From NCBI GenBank assembly GCA_934271715.1, contig CAKQRZ010000006.1, positions 1 through 64,000 on the forward strand: DNA of 64,000 nucleotides, given 5' to 3'. Numbering within the stretch: position 1 is the first letter of the stretch; the number at the start of each line of letters is the position of its first letter. The notes beneath the pieces are model-generated. The model did not search any database and was not told where the DNA came from. It saw nothing but the letters and a program-made list of their open reading frames with translations. The translations under genes and the position numbers were made by a program. The stretch is from an uncultured Alphaproteobacteria bacterium (GTDB lineage: Bacteria; Pseudomonadota; Alphaproteobacteria; RF32; CAG-239). Shown here piece by piece: positions 8,355 to 18,312 of the stretch.

Positions 8355-8696
8355 ATGAAAAATAAGCTATTCAAAGGTCTCTCTCTCTCTCTCTCTGCAA
8401 ATCCTAAATATCTGATTAAAGACACTTTTTGTGCTATCACAAAGGTATTTGCAGAGTTTTTTGAAAAAATCAGCAAACATGAGACTAACCTAACCAACAT
8501 CACATTTAAGGGTTTGGATGTTGTGCGTCAATACGCCTCAAAATTCTTCAAAACTACGGAGAACGGTGTAGATAAAGTGGGTTCTAGCTGCGAAAAAAAT
8601 CCTGTTATTTGGGACTGGAATTTTAATTCTATTCTACTCTTGAAAATTAAGACGAATCTGTTATACTGTTTGCCGAAAATTTATTATTTATTTTAA
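8355..8696 (+). pseudogene. Truncated paralogue of the CT-tract pilin leader (tract in frame, pilin domain missing)
   Basis: Opens with MKNKLFKGLSLSLSANPK, encoded across a (CT)9 tract at 8379-8396, and continues through KVFAEF and FKGLDVVRQYA, the same landmarks as the long leader at 29315. After about residue 66 the similarity ends: no prepilin cleavage site, hydrophobic helix or Cys motif follows, and the 113-residue product ends in a Leu/Tyr-rich tail. The most economical reading is a phase-variable prepilin gene that lost its mature part. Alternatively it is a donor of leader sequence. Promoter and ribosome binding site are intact, so a short peptide may still be made. Confidence 0.55.
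8379..8396 (+). repeat. (CT)9 microsatellite in coding sequence
   Basis: Nine CT units, 18 nt, starting at codon 9 of the leader ORF that begins at 8355. The paralogous tract at 29339-29352 has seven units. Confidence 0.95.
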
Positions 8697-8715
8697 TTAT
8701 TAAACTTTATACAAG

Positions 8716-9213
8716 ATGAAGCATTTCAATTTTATTTCTGCTGTTTTGTTTGTTGCCGCCGCTTTGGTTTATGTCTGCATGTTTCCGCATAACTACGCGC
8801 CGCAGGTTGTTCCGATAGATGATACTTCGCTGTTTTTAGTGACTAAACAACAAGATGAACACGGAAAACCGGCAAAATATTATCGTTTAATGGAAGGCGA
8901 CGATGTGGTGATAGAAGATTGGGTTAAGGATAATTCCGGTAATCCTTTCTGTAATTGCCGCGGTTTGGTTTTTATGGGGCAAAAACGAGGACAAATGGAA
9001 CTGTTTAATTGCCGCAACGGCGCAAGGTTTCCAATTTTAACAAAAGCTTATTTGGATAAAATAAACTGCGAACTGGAAGAAATGCGCCCGCGATATGATG
9101 ACGAAAATCTGGTAGTCATCTGCCTACAGCAAAAAAATATCAAAGGTTTTGTCGGCAAACACACATTGCTGTACAATCTGAAAACTGAAAAACTTTCGTC
9201 TTTTATCAACTAA
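8716..9213 (+). CDS. Hypothetical membrane-anchored or exported protein
   Basis: I do not recognise this 165-residue protein. An N-terminal hydrophobic stretch (about 6-24, FISAVLFVAAALVYVCMF) suggests a signal anchor, followed by a soluble, mixed-charge domain with four cysteines in the middle (FCNCRG and, later, FNCRNG and INCE). No clear Shine-Dalgarno sequence precedes ATG 8716; TTG and other starts look no better. It sits between the truncated pilin leader and the convergent autotransporter operon and shares a bidirectional terminator with the latter. Confidence 0.6.
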   Translation: MKHFNFISAVLFVAAALVYVCMFPHNYAPQVVPIDDTSLFLVTKQQDEHGKPAKYYRLMEGDDVVIEDWVKDNSGNPFCNCRGLVFMGQKRGQMELFNCRNGARFPILTKAYLDKINCELEEMRPRYDDENLVVICLQQKNIKGFVGKHTLLYNLKTEKLSSFIN

Positions 9214-9216
9214 AAA

Positions 9217-9252
9217 AAACAGCTCAGGAACAACAAACCTGAGCTGTTTTTT
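9217..9252. terminator. Bidirectional intrinsic terminator
   Basis: AACAGCTCAGG and CCTGAGCTGTT form an 11-bp perfect stem around a nine-base loop, flanked by A-runs and T-runs. It serves the plus-strand gene ending at 9213 and the minus-strand autotransporter ending at 9265. Confidence 0.9.
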
Positions 9253-9264
9253 TGTTTTTGCAAC

Positions 9265-12200
9265 TTACCACTTGTAGCGGATATTTCCTCCGACACCCCA
9301 AGCTTTATAACTTGAACCAAAGGTATAATTTCCAAAAGCGCCCAATGAAAAGTTTTTAACAATTTCAGCATCTGCGCCGATTTCCAAACGTCCCAAAGTC
9401 TCATTTTCAAGGGTCTTGTCAAAAGTTACGTCATTGACTTTTACATCTCCGCCATTGGCTATGGTCTGAATGATTGAAGGCTTAATATAACCTGTTGTCG
9501 GCAGCTGATGTTCATTGTTAAACTGATATTCATATTTGATACCTGCTTCAAGCTCAATATCATGAACTGCATCAAAACTTACCTCCTTGCCGGAATTGTC
9601 CTTTAAGTCATCAAATTTGATATAATCATAAGTCGCCTTAATGGACGGTGTCAAAACCGAACGGTGCGTCGGTCTGAAATCATAACCTATTTCAGCCTGA
9701 GCGCCCAAGTTCAAACCGTCGGTAGAAGCGCTGATATCGTTGTCAGCCTTTATATCCGCGCTCTGCATACCGCCGTAAACAGCGCCTGTCATAAACAAAT
9801 CGCCGAAATATTTACGGTAATATGCACCGCCCAAAATACTTGTAATATCAAGCTCGCTGCCATAACGCGACATAATATCACCCTCGCCTTTGCCGCTGTT
9901 ATCATAAGTACCATCGCGGTAAGAGCCGAAGATACCGAATTGGTCGGAAATTGTAAACTGATGGTCATATCCAAAGTCTACGCCATACAGTTTGACATCT
10001 GTTTCAACCGGCTTGTCAAACGTGCCGGAACGATATACCGGAGTTGCCCAAACACTATCTTTACCGCCCAAATCTTTGAAATTGCAAACTTTATAATTGC
10101 ATTCGTCACGATAGCAGTTGCAGCTTCCTTTATCCAAGCGGCCGGCGTTAAACAGCAAAGAACGGCTTTGTTCAACAGCAGAACGCGGCAAGTCTATGTA
10201 GGCAATAACTTCCGGATTCAGATATTTAGTGCGATAAAAGAACCAGTCGTTTACGGTTGTGTTATTTTCATAGCCGATACCAATTTCATATAAGCCATTA
10301 TTGATTTTTGACACAAACTTATAATCATCCAGCGATTGTTCAGCCTGAGTCTGGGCAAAATAAATACGCTCATCCAAACCCAAAGTCATGCTGTTTGCAT
10401 TGTCAAATCGGATATCGGTTGTGCCGTAAATTTTGTTATTGATAATAATGCGGTCGGCTTTAAGGTTAGGGTTATCCACGTCAATGCGGATAGTGCCGTT
10501 TTCACTGTACAGAGTATTGATGCTGACATCGGTCAAAACGCCGTCGCCCAAGTTCAGCAGTCCGGCATTCTGCACCGTGTTAGCTAAATCTAAAGAAGAG
10601 GTTGCGGCATCGGCTTTATAGTTAAGCGTAGAATTGCCGGAAATATCAAAGTCATTATTAACCAGCGTATCGCCCGAATCTAAGCTAAGATAAGAGCCGG
10701 AAGCCAGATTTACGATATTGTTTTTCAAAACCATTTCCGGTGTGTAGTCTATATAGCCGGAAGAGCCGATATTCAGCTGCGTGTTGGAAATATTATAGGT
10801 TCCGCTGCCGCCGAATGTGGAATTCAAAACAATCTGCGACTGCGAATTATTGATAACCCGCGGCAGCACAATATCATTGGTTAAAGCAGAAGCTGCAAGC
10901 GTCGGGTTCGGCAAGTCGCCGCTTATGGTGATTGTTCCCAAGTTATAAACGTCATCCGCCGCGGTGCTGAACACTATTTTAGAAGCGCCGGACAAAGACA
11001 AATCTATATTGCCGTCCGCCTCGTTATAAATAGCGCCGCCCTGCCCGTCCGAAGCTTTGTTTCCGTCAAACAGAAGCGACGCGCCGTTTTTGATAGCGCC
11101 GCTGACATTAGCTTTTGCCGTGTTGTAAATAGCGCCGCCTTTTTTAGCGGTATTCGCAGCAAATTTAATTTGAGCAGAACTTGCCGCTGAATCCGTGTTT
11201 ATAACCAATTTGCCCATGTTATAGACAGCACCGCCCTCAGCTCCGGCGCTGTTGCCGCTGAAGTTTAGCAAAGCCTTATCGCTGATATCCAGCAAAATAT
11301 AGCCTTGCTCATAAACTCCGGTTGTCGGGTTTATACCGCCTTGGTTAGCAAAAGCGCCGCCGTTGCTGCCGGCTGTGTTATTGCTGAAAATCAGGCTGTG
11401 GTCGCCGGAGGCCTTAAAGGTCATACCGTCTTCCATAGCATAGTTAAATAACACGCCGCCGTGCTGCGAAGCGCTGTTATTCGTAAACGCAATGTCGCCG
11501 CCGGTTGCATTAACGGTCAAACGGGCAATTTCGCCGGAAGCGTTGTTGGTAGTGTTTCCGGCTGCAGAATTGGCAATGGCTCCGCCGTAGTCGGCTTCAT
11601 TATATTTGAAAATAATGCTGTGATTATTATCCGCTGTGATATCCAGCTGACCTAAGTTGTTGTTGGCAATGGCTCCGCCGATACCGGATTTTGCCGCCGA
11701 AACGGCCTTATTGCCCGAAAATTCCACATCGGCGCCGCTGGCAATAATCTGCAGAATGCTTAAATGACCGGAGGTATCGCTGCCCTGCGCGCGGTTATAA
11801 ATAGCGCCGCCGAGCGCGCCGTATTCGGCATTTTCTGAAGCGGCAACCGCCTGATTGTTTTTAAACGAACTGTCTATAATCCGGCTGACCGGCGACAAAG
11901 ATTCTCCGGCGGCCGTAGAGTTTGCCCAAGCGCCGCCGTAAGCTACGCCGGTGTCGGAAGTGGTTTTGCTGTAGTTATTTTCAAACGCAGCGCCGGTAAT
12001 TGTGATTTTGCCCTCATTATATACAGAGCCGCCGTAAACGTTTCCGGCAGAGCTGGCTGTATAGTTGCCGCTGAAAGCCACGTCTTCAAGAGTTGCCGTA
12101 CCGGTTGAAGCGTTGCCGAACGCTCCGCCTTTTACAGCCATATTGCCAGTTGCATAGTTGCCGCTGAAAGTCAAATTGCCGTCTGTTGCGGTCAAAGTTC

Positions 12201-13569
12201 CGGCATTATAAAATGCGCCGCCCAAAGCTCCGCTGCCGGATGCTGTTCCGGTTCCGGCCGCATAGTTGCCGCTGAATGAAGCAGCTCCGGTTATGGTTAA
12301 AGTTCCGGTTTGGTCATTATACACCGCACCGCCTAAAGAATCCGCAGCTGTAGTATAGTTGCCGCTATAGCTTTCTTTCTGCGAGGTATATGTTCCGCTG
12401 TTAGAAACCGCACCGCCGGTGGCTTTAGTATCTGATTTTGCATAGTTATTTTCAAACTTGCTGCTCTCAGAGTTTAAATCTCCGGCATTGGCAACCGCGC
12501 CGCCTGCAGCCAAAGCCGAACCCTCGGCATGGTTGCCGCTGAAGTTGGTGCTGCCGTCGCCGGTAAGCGTGAATTTTCCGGTATTTCCGGCTTCTACACC
12601 GTTATAAACGGCTCCGCCCTGCGCTGCGGCGCCTTTAGCATAGTTAGAGCTGAAAATATCTTTTTCCGAAATAAAGGTGCCGCTGTTATAAACGGCGCCT
12701 CCGGAGGCCTTTTGGGGTTCTTTTCCGACAAATTGAGTCAATAAATTATTTGTGCTTTCCGTTTCATTAGCCGCATAATTGTTGGAATATTCATTGCCCT
12801 GCGACTGCATGTAACCGACATCCGTACGGGTTGCACCGGCAACCGCAAAGTTAGAAACCGCACCGCCGGCAATTTCATCGGCGCCCATAACATAGTTTTT
12901 GCTGAACACGCTGTTTATAATACTGTTTTCGGTATTCTGGCTATAGTTAGAAATAGCGCCGCCCATTGCGGTTTGTCCGAGAGTCTCATCCGGCGCGCTT
13001 GAACTGTTATTCAGAAATGTGGTGTTGATAACTTTCAGCAGCGGCTGCATTGAGCCGTCTTCTTTACCGTTGACAAACACACCGCCGCCCAGCATCGGAA
13101 TCATGGCGCTGGTATTGTGCTTATTGGAAATAGTAACACCGCCTGTAACTTCAGAAATTTGTCCGGTAGTAAAATTATATTGGTAACCGGAATACACTTC
13201 GCCGCGGTTCCAAATCCACGGACCGGGGTTGTTATCGCTTCCAACCAGAATATCATCCGAATAATGCTCTTCGGTAAAGTTGGTGTTAATATACAAATAT
13301 CCCAGCGGTTTAGCTTCAGTAGTTTCTGTAGAGCTGCTGATTACCGTACCCATCTGATTTTTAAGATTATTCAAAACCTCTTCGCCTTTTGCGTCCAGAC
13401 TGTTGCCGCTGCCGCTGGTGTTGGCCGTTTGGTGAGGCGTAAACTCGTCTGCCGCATAAGCAGGCAAAACAAACGCTGCCGCCGCTAAATTCAGCATAAA
13501 ACATTTTTTCAAAACGCTGCGGTATTGTGCATTCAGCAAACCTAATCCGCGATGACTTAATCTCAGCAT
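9265..13569 (-). CDS. Autotransporter adhesin-like outer-membrane protein (GG[AS]xYN repeats) A
   Basis: A 1434-residue type V secretion protein. ATG at 13569 is preceded by GGAG; a TTG four codons upstream overlaps that site and is unlikely. An extended N-terminus with GLGLLNAQYRSVLKKC precedes the hydrophobic signal core ending AYA-ADE. About residues 150-900 form a passenger of many imperfect repeats in which GGAVYN, GGAIYN or GGAISN alternates with SGN.A or FENNYA motifs, as expected for a beta-helix. A middle segment has four Cys (CNCYRDECNYKVCN). The last 280 or so residues form an autotransporter barrel ending in RYKW. It lies 22 bp downstream of the paralogue at 13592-17179, probably in one operon. 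Passenger ligand unknown. Confidence 0.9.
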   Translation of the reverse strand: MLRLSHRGLGLLNAQYRSVLKKCFMLNLAAAAFVLPAYAADEFTPHQTANTSGSGNSLDAKGEEVLNNLKNQMGTVISSSTETTEAKPLGYLYINTNFTEEHYSDDILVGSDNNPGPWIWNRGEVYSGYQYNFTTGQISEVTGGVTISNKHNTSAMIPMLGGGVFVNGKEDGSMQPLLKVINTTFLNNSSSAPDETLGQTAMGGAISNYSQNTENSIINSVFSKNYVMGADEIAGGAVSNFAVAGATRTDVGYMQSQGNEYSNNYAANETESTNNLLTQFVGKEPQKASGGAVYNSGTFISEKDIFSSNYAKGAAAQGGAVYNGVEAGNTGKFTLTGDGSTNFSGNHAEGSALAAGGAVANAGDLNSESSKFENNYAKSDTKATGGAVSNSGTYTSQKESYSGNYTTAADSLGGAVYNDQTGTLTITGAASFSGNYAAGTGTASGSGALGGAFYNAGTLTATDGNLTFSGNYATGNMAVKGGAFGNASTGTATLEDVAFSGNYTASSAGNVYGGSVYNEGKITITGAAFENNYSKTTSDTGVAYGGAWANSTAAGESLSPVSRIIDSSFKNNQAVAASENAEYGALGGAIYNRAQGSDTSGHLSILQIIASGADVEFSGNKAVSAAKSGIGGAIANNNLGQLDITADNNHSIIFKYNEADYGGAIANSAAGNTTNNASGEIARLTVNATGGDIAFTNNSASQHGGVLFNYAMEDGMTFKASGDHSLIFSNNTAGSNGGAFANQGGINPTTGVYEQGYILLDISDKALLNFSGNSAGAEGGAVYNMGKLVINTDSAASSAQIKFAANTAKKGGAIYNTAKANVSGAIKNGASLLFDGNKASDGQGGAIYNEADGNIDLSLSGASKIVFSTAADDVYNLGTITISGDLPNPTLAASALTNDIVLPRVINNSQSQIVLNSTFGGSGTYNISNTQLNIGSSGYIDYTPEMVLKNNIVNLASGSYLSLDSGDTLVNNDFDISGNSTLNYKADAATSSLDLANTVQNAGLLNLGDGVLTDVSINTLYSENGTIRIDVDNPNLKADRIIINNKIYGTTDIRFDNANSMTLGLDERIYFAQTQAEQSLDDYKFVSKINNGLYEIGIGYENNTTVNDWFFYRTKYLNPEVIAYIDLPRSAVEQSRSLLFNAGRLDKGSCNCYRDECNYKVCNFKDLGGKDSVWATPVYRSGTFDKPVETDVKLYGVDFGYDHQFTISDQFGIFGSYRDGTYDNSGKGEGDIMSRYGSELDITSILGGAYYRKYFGDLFMTGAVYGGMQSADIKADNDISASTDGLNLGAQAEIGYDFRPTHRSVLTPSIKATYDYIKFDDLKDNSGKEVSFDAVHDIELEAGIKYEYQFNNEHQLPTTGYIKPSIIQTIANGGDVKVNDVTFDKTLENETLGRLEIGADAEIVKNFSLGAFGNYTFGSSYKAWGVGGNIRYKW

Positions 13570-13591
13570 ATTTATCTCCAATTATATATTG

Positions 13592-16500
13592 TTACCATGT
13601 ATAACGCACATTACCGCCAACGGCAAAGCCCGAATACCCCGAACCAAAGGTATAGTTGCCAAAACCGCCGACAACAAAGTTTTTCAGCAGCGCAGCCTCG
13701 CCGCCGATTTCTACGCGTCCGGCTGTTTCATTTTCCAAAGTCTTGTCAAATTCAACATCGCGGACTTGAGCTTTTCCGCCGTTTTCCAGCAGCTGCACCA
13801 CCGTTGTTTTCAGATATCCGTTGGTCGGAAGCTGATGGTCGTTGTTAAACTTATAGTCAAACTTAAAGCCGCCCTCCAGCTCAATATCGTGAATATCGTC
13901 ATAGCTTACGGTCTTGCCTAAGTTATCGGTTGAGTCGTCAATTTTGATATAATCATAGGCAGCGCTCAGCAACGGAGTAACCGTAAGCTTGCTTGTTACC
14001 GGAGCTTCATAGCCGGCTTCAAGCTTGGCGCCAGCCTGCAGCGCTTTGGTAGAAGCAAAAGCTTCCGTGTCTTCATGCGCGGTCATACGGGCTTTCTGCT
14101 CGCCTCCGTAAGCCATTCCGTTAACATAAAAACGGCTGAAATATTTGCTGTAGTACAAACCGACCAAAGTGCTTGAAATATCTATGTCGCCGCTTCTTCT
14201 TGAATAGAAGTCGCCGTTTGTTCCGTCTTTGTCATAGCTGCCTTTGCGGTATGAAACCAGCAAACCGGTTTTGCTATCCGGAGCAACATTCATGTTCAGG
14301 CCGAAATCAACGCCCCAAATGCTGGCCGTGCTGTCGGTAACGGTAGACATTGACGCATGGCGGTACACCGGATTTGCCCACAGGCTGATTTTTTTATGCT
14401 TATCATCCACCTTGCGCAAAGTGTTGCGGTAGCCGTATTCATAGCGAATCCGCGGGCTGTTGTCATTATGCGAAGTATCAACGCGGATATCGCGGGTCTG
14501 CTCCACCATGGCGCGCGGCAAAATAATGTCATTCAGCACTTCGCGGCGGACTTGCCCGTTATAATTCAAGTACCAGTCGCGGATGCCGCTGTTAACCTGA
14601 TTTTCAATTTCCGGCAGGAATATAGAGCTGTCAAAATCAAACTTAAACTCATAATCATCCGTGCTTTGCTCGGCGTTGGTCTGGGCAAACAAAATTTTTG
14701 TACCCAAGCCGTTTACATTGTCCATATTTGACATTTTCAGATTTACGGTTCCGCTGACCGAATCCGTGATATTCAAAATATCGGAAATCTGCTTGTCTTT
14801 ATCGGCATCCAAATAAATATAGCCGCCGTTGTTTATCAAATTGCCGATAGTTATCTTAGATATAATACCGTCCTGCGCATTCAGCGTGCCGCCGTTATTT
14901 AAGGCACCGGCCACAGTTCCGTCTGTATTTTCGGCAGAAGCCACATAATTGATAATCGCCCCTTGAACGGTTGTAATGCTGGCGCCGGACATATTGTCAT
15001 CCGGATTAACATTCAAAACCGACGTGGCGTCCATATTGATAACGCTGTTTATAAAATTAAGCTGCTGCGAACTTTCTATTTGCGAGTCCGTCATATTCAA
15101 AACCATATTGCTGGCATACAGCGAGCCACTGCCGCTTAACAGTCCGTTGAGATTCATATTGGTGCTGACCGCCTCGCCCTCGGCTGTTGTCGCTGACGAG
15201 CCAAAAATAGAAAGCATGCCGTCGTTATAAATATTATCGCCGGCCGTCACAAAATCTATATTCTTATCCGCAGACATTGTGATTTTAATCACGCCGTTTT
15301 CGCCGTTGTAAATAGCGCCGCCGGTTTGCGCCGTATTATTTTCAAAGACCAAGCTGCCGCCGGCCGAGTTAATATCTATAGTGCCGCTTTTGTTATAAAT
15401 CGCACCGCCGCCGGCTGTTGCTGTGTTGCCGCTGAAGCTTATGTCGGACGCGCCGTTGTTGGCAATACTGATTCTGCCGCCGTCATTATACAGAGCGCCG
15501 CCGGAATTTGCGGTGTTAGAGCTGAACGCCAAAGACGCAGAGCTGTCTAAATCAATAGAAATTGAGCTGTTTTCGCCGTTATAAACCGCACCGCCGGCAT
15601 CTGCCGCAGCGTTGGAATCAAATGACATTTTGGAAACAATCTTGATTGTGCCGTTTTCGGCATTAAATACAGCTCCGCCATTGGAGGCAGCCGTATTGCC
15701 GCTGAAAGACACGCCGCTGTTTTCTGAAGTAGTGTCAGAGGCAATGTTCATATAGCTGTTTGCAGCATTATATACAGCGCCTCCGGCAGCAGCGTTGTTT
15801 TGAGTAAAACTGATGCTTCCGTTTCCGGCAGAAATATGAAAAGCCGATTTCACGCTTCCGGCGCCGGTGTTATCGGCAGCATTATAAATTGCGCTGCCCT
15901 CTTTGGCCGTGTTCTTTTCAAAAGCAATGCTTCCGCCGGCAGCGTCAACCGTAAAAAGTCCGTTTGCGGCATTATATAAAGCACCGCCGCGGGAAATTGT
16001 ATTTTCTCCGGCTGAAATATAGTTGTTGGCAATATAAATATTTCCGCCGCCGCTGGAAATGGTAATCTGCGAAACCGAATTAGCGCTGCCCTCGTTATAT
16101 ACGGCGCCGCCCAAAGCAATATCGGCATTATCGGCTTCAATATAGTTGTAGGTCAGCGATGTTTTATTGATTGTAGAGGTTTTGCCGTCCTTGGACTGGT
16201 TATAAACCGCGCCGCCGTAAGCCTCTTTGCCTGCTTTAATATAGTTGCCGATTATCAGCGAGCCGTCTACTGAAAAACTTGCATTATCGGCTTTGCCGTC
16301 ATTATAAATTGCACCGCCCAAAGCGATATCGGCTTCAGCGTGGTTTTCTGTTATTTTAGTGCCGGAAATTTCCAGTTTTCCGTCATTATAAACCGCACCG
16401 CCGAAAGCTTTGCGTTCAGCTTCGGCCGTGGTTGCCGAAGAATCTATAACGGTGCTGTTGCCAAAAAGCTGTGAGCTGTAGTTGCCGCCGGACTCGCTGC

Positions 16501-17179
16501 CGGAAATTCGGAGCGAGCTGGAGTTATAAAAAGCACCGCCTTTGACATGAATTACTGAACCGGCGGTCTGATTGTTATCCGTTACCTTAATAAAGTTTTC
16601 ATTTATCTGCACATTATCGGAAGCATTGATATTAAAATACTGATTATTATCTTCCGTATCTGCATTTACAGCGGCGATAACACCGCCCTGAATAACGTAA
16701 TTGCCGGATGTGCCGTCTGTTTTAGCGTCTATTCCGCTGTTTTCTATAACGGCGTTAACCAAAGAGATATTGCTGCCGGTAGAAGCTGTAGAAAGGCTGC
16801 CCTCGCTTTTGATAAAACCGCCCGAAACCGTCCCCAGCGCCGTGCTGACCGAAACGACTTTTTTGGAAACTACCGTAGATTCCCCGACATTGCCGGTAAT
16901 GCTGACGCGTCCGCCGTTTACCTGAGAGATATAAGACTTATCTAAAGTGTTGGCGGTATTATAATTGCCCTCAATTCGCAGCTGGTCGCCGCTGTCGGCC
17001 GTATAGGATTTGCCGTTATCCCATTCGTTGCCGCTTGTCGGAATAAGATCAGCTTTGGCTTCATTGAAATTTAAGGCAAAAAAGCAGGCCGCCATCGCAT
17101 TGAGAAAAACGCATTTTTTCAGCACCTTGCGATATTGGGCATTCAGCAAGCCAAAAGAATGGTTACGGGTCTTCATCAT
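13592..17179 (-). CDS. Autotransporter adhesin-like outer-membrane protein (GG[AS]xYN repeats) B
   Basis: A 1195-residue paralogue of the downstream protein. AAGGAG followed by ATATCT and ATGATG fixes the start at 17179; longer starts run through that site. The N-terminus shares FGLLNAQYRKVLKKC with its neighbour, then a signal core ending NEAKA-D. The passenger (about 60-760) carries GGAVYN/GGAIYN repeats with intervening ISF.NNTA motifs typical of polymorphic outer-membrane or pectate-lyase-like beta-helices. The final 280 residues form an autotransporter barrel ending in VRYTW. First gene of the two-gene unit. The barrel regions of the two proteins share whole motifs such as DDIHDIELE/DAVHDIELE and NNDHQLPTNGYLK/NNEHQLPTTGYIK. 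Confidence 0.9.
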   Translation of the reverse strand: MMKTRNHSFGLLNAQYRKVLKKCVFLNAMAACFFALNFNEAKADLIPTSGNEWDNGKSYTADSGDQLRIEGNYNTANTLDKSYISQVNGGRVSITGNVGESTVVSKKVVSVSTALGTVSGGFIKSEGSLSTASTGSNISLVNAVIENSGIDAKTDGTSGNYVIQGGVIAAVNADTEDNNQYFNINASDNVQINENFIKVTDNNQTAGSVIHVKGGAFYNSSSLRISGSESGGNYSSQLFGNSTVIDSSATTAEAERKAFGGAVYNDGKLEISGTKITENHAEADIALGGAIYNDGKADNASFSVDGSLIIGNYIKAGKEAYGGAVYNQSKDGKTSTINKTSLTYNYIEADNADIALGGAVYNEGSANSVSQITISSGGGNIYIANNYISAGENTISRGGALYNAANGLFTVDAAGGSIAFEKNTAKEGSAIYNAADNTGAGSVKSAFHISAGNGSISFTQNNAAAGGAVYNAANSYMNIASDTTSENSGVSFSGNTAASNGGAVFNAENGTIKIVSKMSFDSNAAADAGGAVYNGENSSISIDLDSSASLAFSSNTANSGGALYNDGGRISIANNGASDISFSGNTATAGGGAIYNKSGTIDINSAGGSLVFENNTAQTGGAIYNGENGVIKITMSADKNIDFVTAGDNIYNDGMLSIFGSSATTAEGEAVSTNMNLNGLLSGSGSLYASNMVLNMTDSQIESSQQLNFINSVINMDATSVLNVNPDDNMSGASITTVQGAIINYVASAENTDGTVAGALNNGGTLNAQDGIISKITIGNLINNGGYIYLDADKDKQISDILNITDSVSGTVNLKMSNMDNVNGLGTKILFAQTNAEQSTDDYEFKFDFDSSIFLPEIENQVNSGIRDWYLNYNGQVRREVLNDIILPRAMVEQTRDIRVDTSHNDNSPRIRYEYGYRNTLRKVDDKHKKISLWANPVYRHASMSTVTDSTASIWGVDFGLNMNVAPDSKTGLLVSYRKGSYDKDGTNGDFYSRRSGDIDISSTLVGLYYSKYFSRFYVNGMAYGGEQKARMTAHEDTEAFASTKALQAGAKLEAGYEAPVTSKLTVTPLLSAAYDYIKIDDSTDNLGKTVSYDDIHDIELEGGFKFDYKFNNDHQLPTNGYLKTTVVQLLENGGKAQVRDVEFDKTLENETAGRVEIGGEAALLKNFVVGGFGNYTFGSGYSGFAVGGNVRYTW

Positions 17180-17253
17180 AGATATCTCCTTATAAATTTG
17201 CCTCATCCTAACGCAAATTTATTAAGAAATATCTAAAAACGACGCCTAAATTG

Positions 17254-18312
17254 TTAATTTGCTATATAAACAACCTGATTAAAAACATTTTCCAAGAAAA
17301 ACAGGCTGATAAAGCAAATTGCCATAGAAATTGCCGGAGCAGCTACCCAGCCGACCATAATTTTGCCGACAATCGTCCAATTTATACCGCGTCCGCCTTT
17401 CAAAAGCCCCAAGCCGACAATAGCGCCGATAACCGCCTGCGTGCTGGAAACCGGAACCAGCGGCAATGACGGCAGCGAATGGCTTTCCAGCCAATTATGC
17501 AGGGTTACGGATGAAAACAGAAGTAGTACGATAGCCTGCGACAGCACCACAATCCAAGCCATAATCGGCGTCATTTTCATCAGGTTGTTGCCGACAGTCA
17601 TAATGATTTTTTTTGAATAAGTCAAAATGCCAACGCTGACAGCCATTGCGCCTAAAAAGAACAGTACCTGTTCCGGTGTAAACTCGGCTAAACTGCCGAG
17701 TTTCAGCGGCTTAAACGGGCAGGATTCCACAAACATACCCACCGCGTTGGCAATATTGTTAGCGCCCAAAGCATAGGCGCTGATAGCCGCCGTAACCACC
17801 AAGCCGATACGGGTGATTTGGTCTTGCATAAGCAAATGGATATGCGAATATTTCAAAATCCGCTTAAAGATAAAATACAAAACAACCGCGACCAAGCCGG
17901 ACAGCAGCGGGCAGACCGTCCAAGTTGAGCAAATGCGCGCCAAAGTTTCTAAATCTGTCGGTTTTCCGGCGTATAAGTTCCAGCCGATAATCGCGCCGAC
18001 CACGGCTTGAGACGATGAAACGCTTAGGCCCGTGCGCGCCATGGAATAAACCGCCAAAGCCGCCGACAAAGCCACCATAAACGCACCGGCTAAAGCATTA
18101 ACCGCGCCTAAGGCTCCCAGAGTTTTACTGGTTCCGGCACCGCCGTATACCGCACCCAAGATTACGAAAAAGCAGGAAACCAGCGCGATAGTCGTAAAGC
18201 GCACCATTTTAGAGCCGACGGCCGTGCCGAAAATGTTTGAAGCATCATTGGCGCCCAAAGACCAGCCCAAAAACAAACCGCTGCTTAAATAAAATAAATA
18301 GCTGATATCCAT
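17254..18312 (-). CDS. pit: PiT-family inorganic phosphate permease
   Basis: Low-affinity phosphate uptake driven by the cation gradient, inner membrane. The 352-residue protein has about ten hydrophobic segments and both halves of the internal duplication: GANDASNIFGTAVGSK near the N-terminus and ALGANNIANAVG in the second half, plus SSSQAVVGAIIGW and SSTQAVIGAIVG. ATG at 18312 overlaps the TGA of the upstream PhoU-like gene in a TGATG arrangement, so the two are translationally coupled. Phosphate is inferred from family; some members carry sulfate. Confidence 0.9.
   Translation of the reverse strand: MDISYLFYLSSGLFLGWSLGANDASNIFGTAVGSKMVRFTTIALVSCFFVILGAVYGGAGTSKTLGALGAVNALAGAFMVALSAALAVYSMARTGLSVSSSQAVVGAIIGWNLYAGKPTDLETLARICSTWTVCPLLSGLVAVVLYFIFKRILKYSHIHLLMQDQITRIGLVVTAAISAYALGANNIANAVGMFVESCPFKPLKLGSLAEFTPEQVLFFLGAMAVSVGILTYSKKIIMTVGNNLMKMTPIMAWIVVLSQAIVLLLFSSVTLHNWLESHSLPSLPLVPVSSTQAVIGAIVGLGLLKGGRGINWTIVGKIMVGWVAAPAISMAICFISLFFLENVFNQVVYIAN

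Noticed and set aside
9664..10293. 209-codon open frame antisense to the autotransporter barrel
   Set aside because: Shadow of a well-supported coding sequence; composition follows from the opposite strand.
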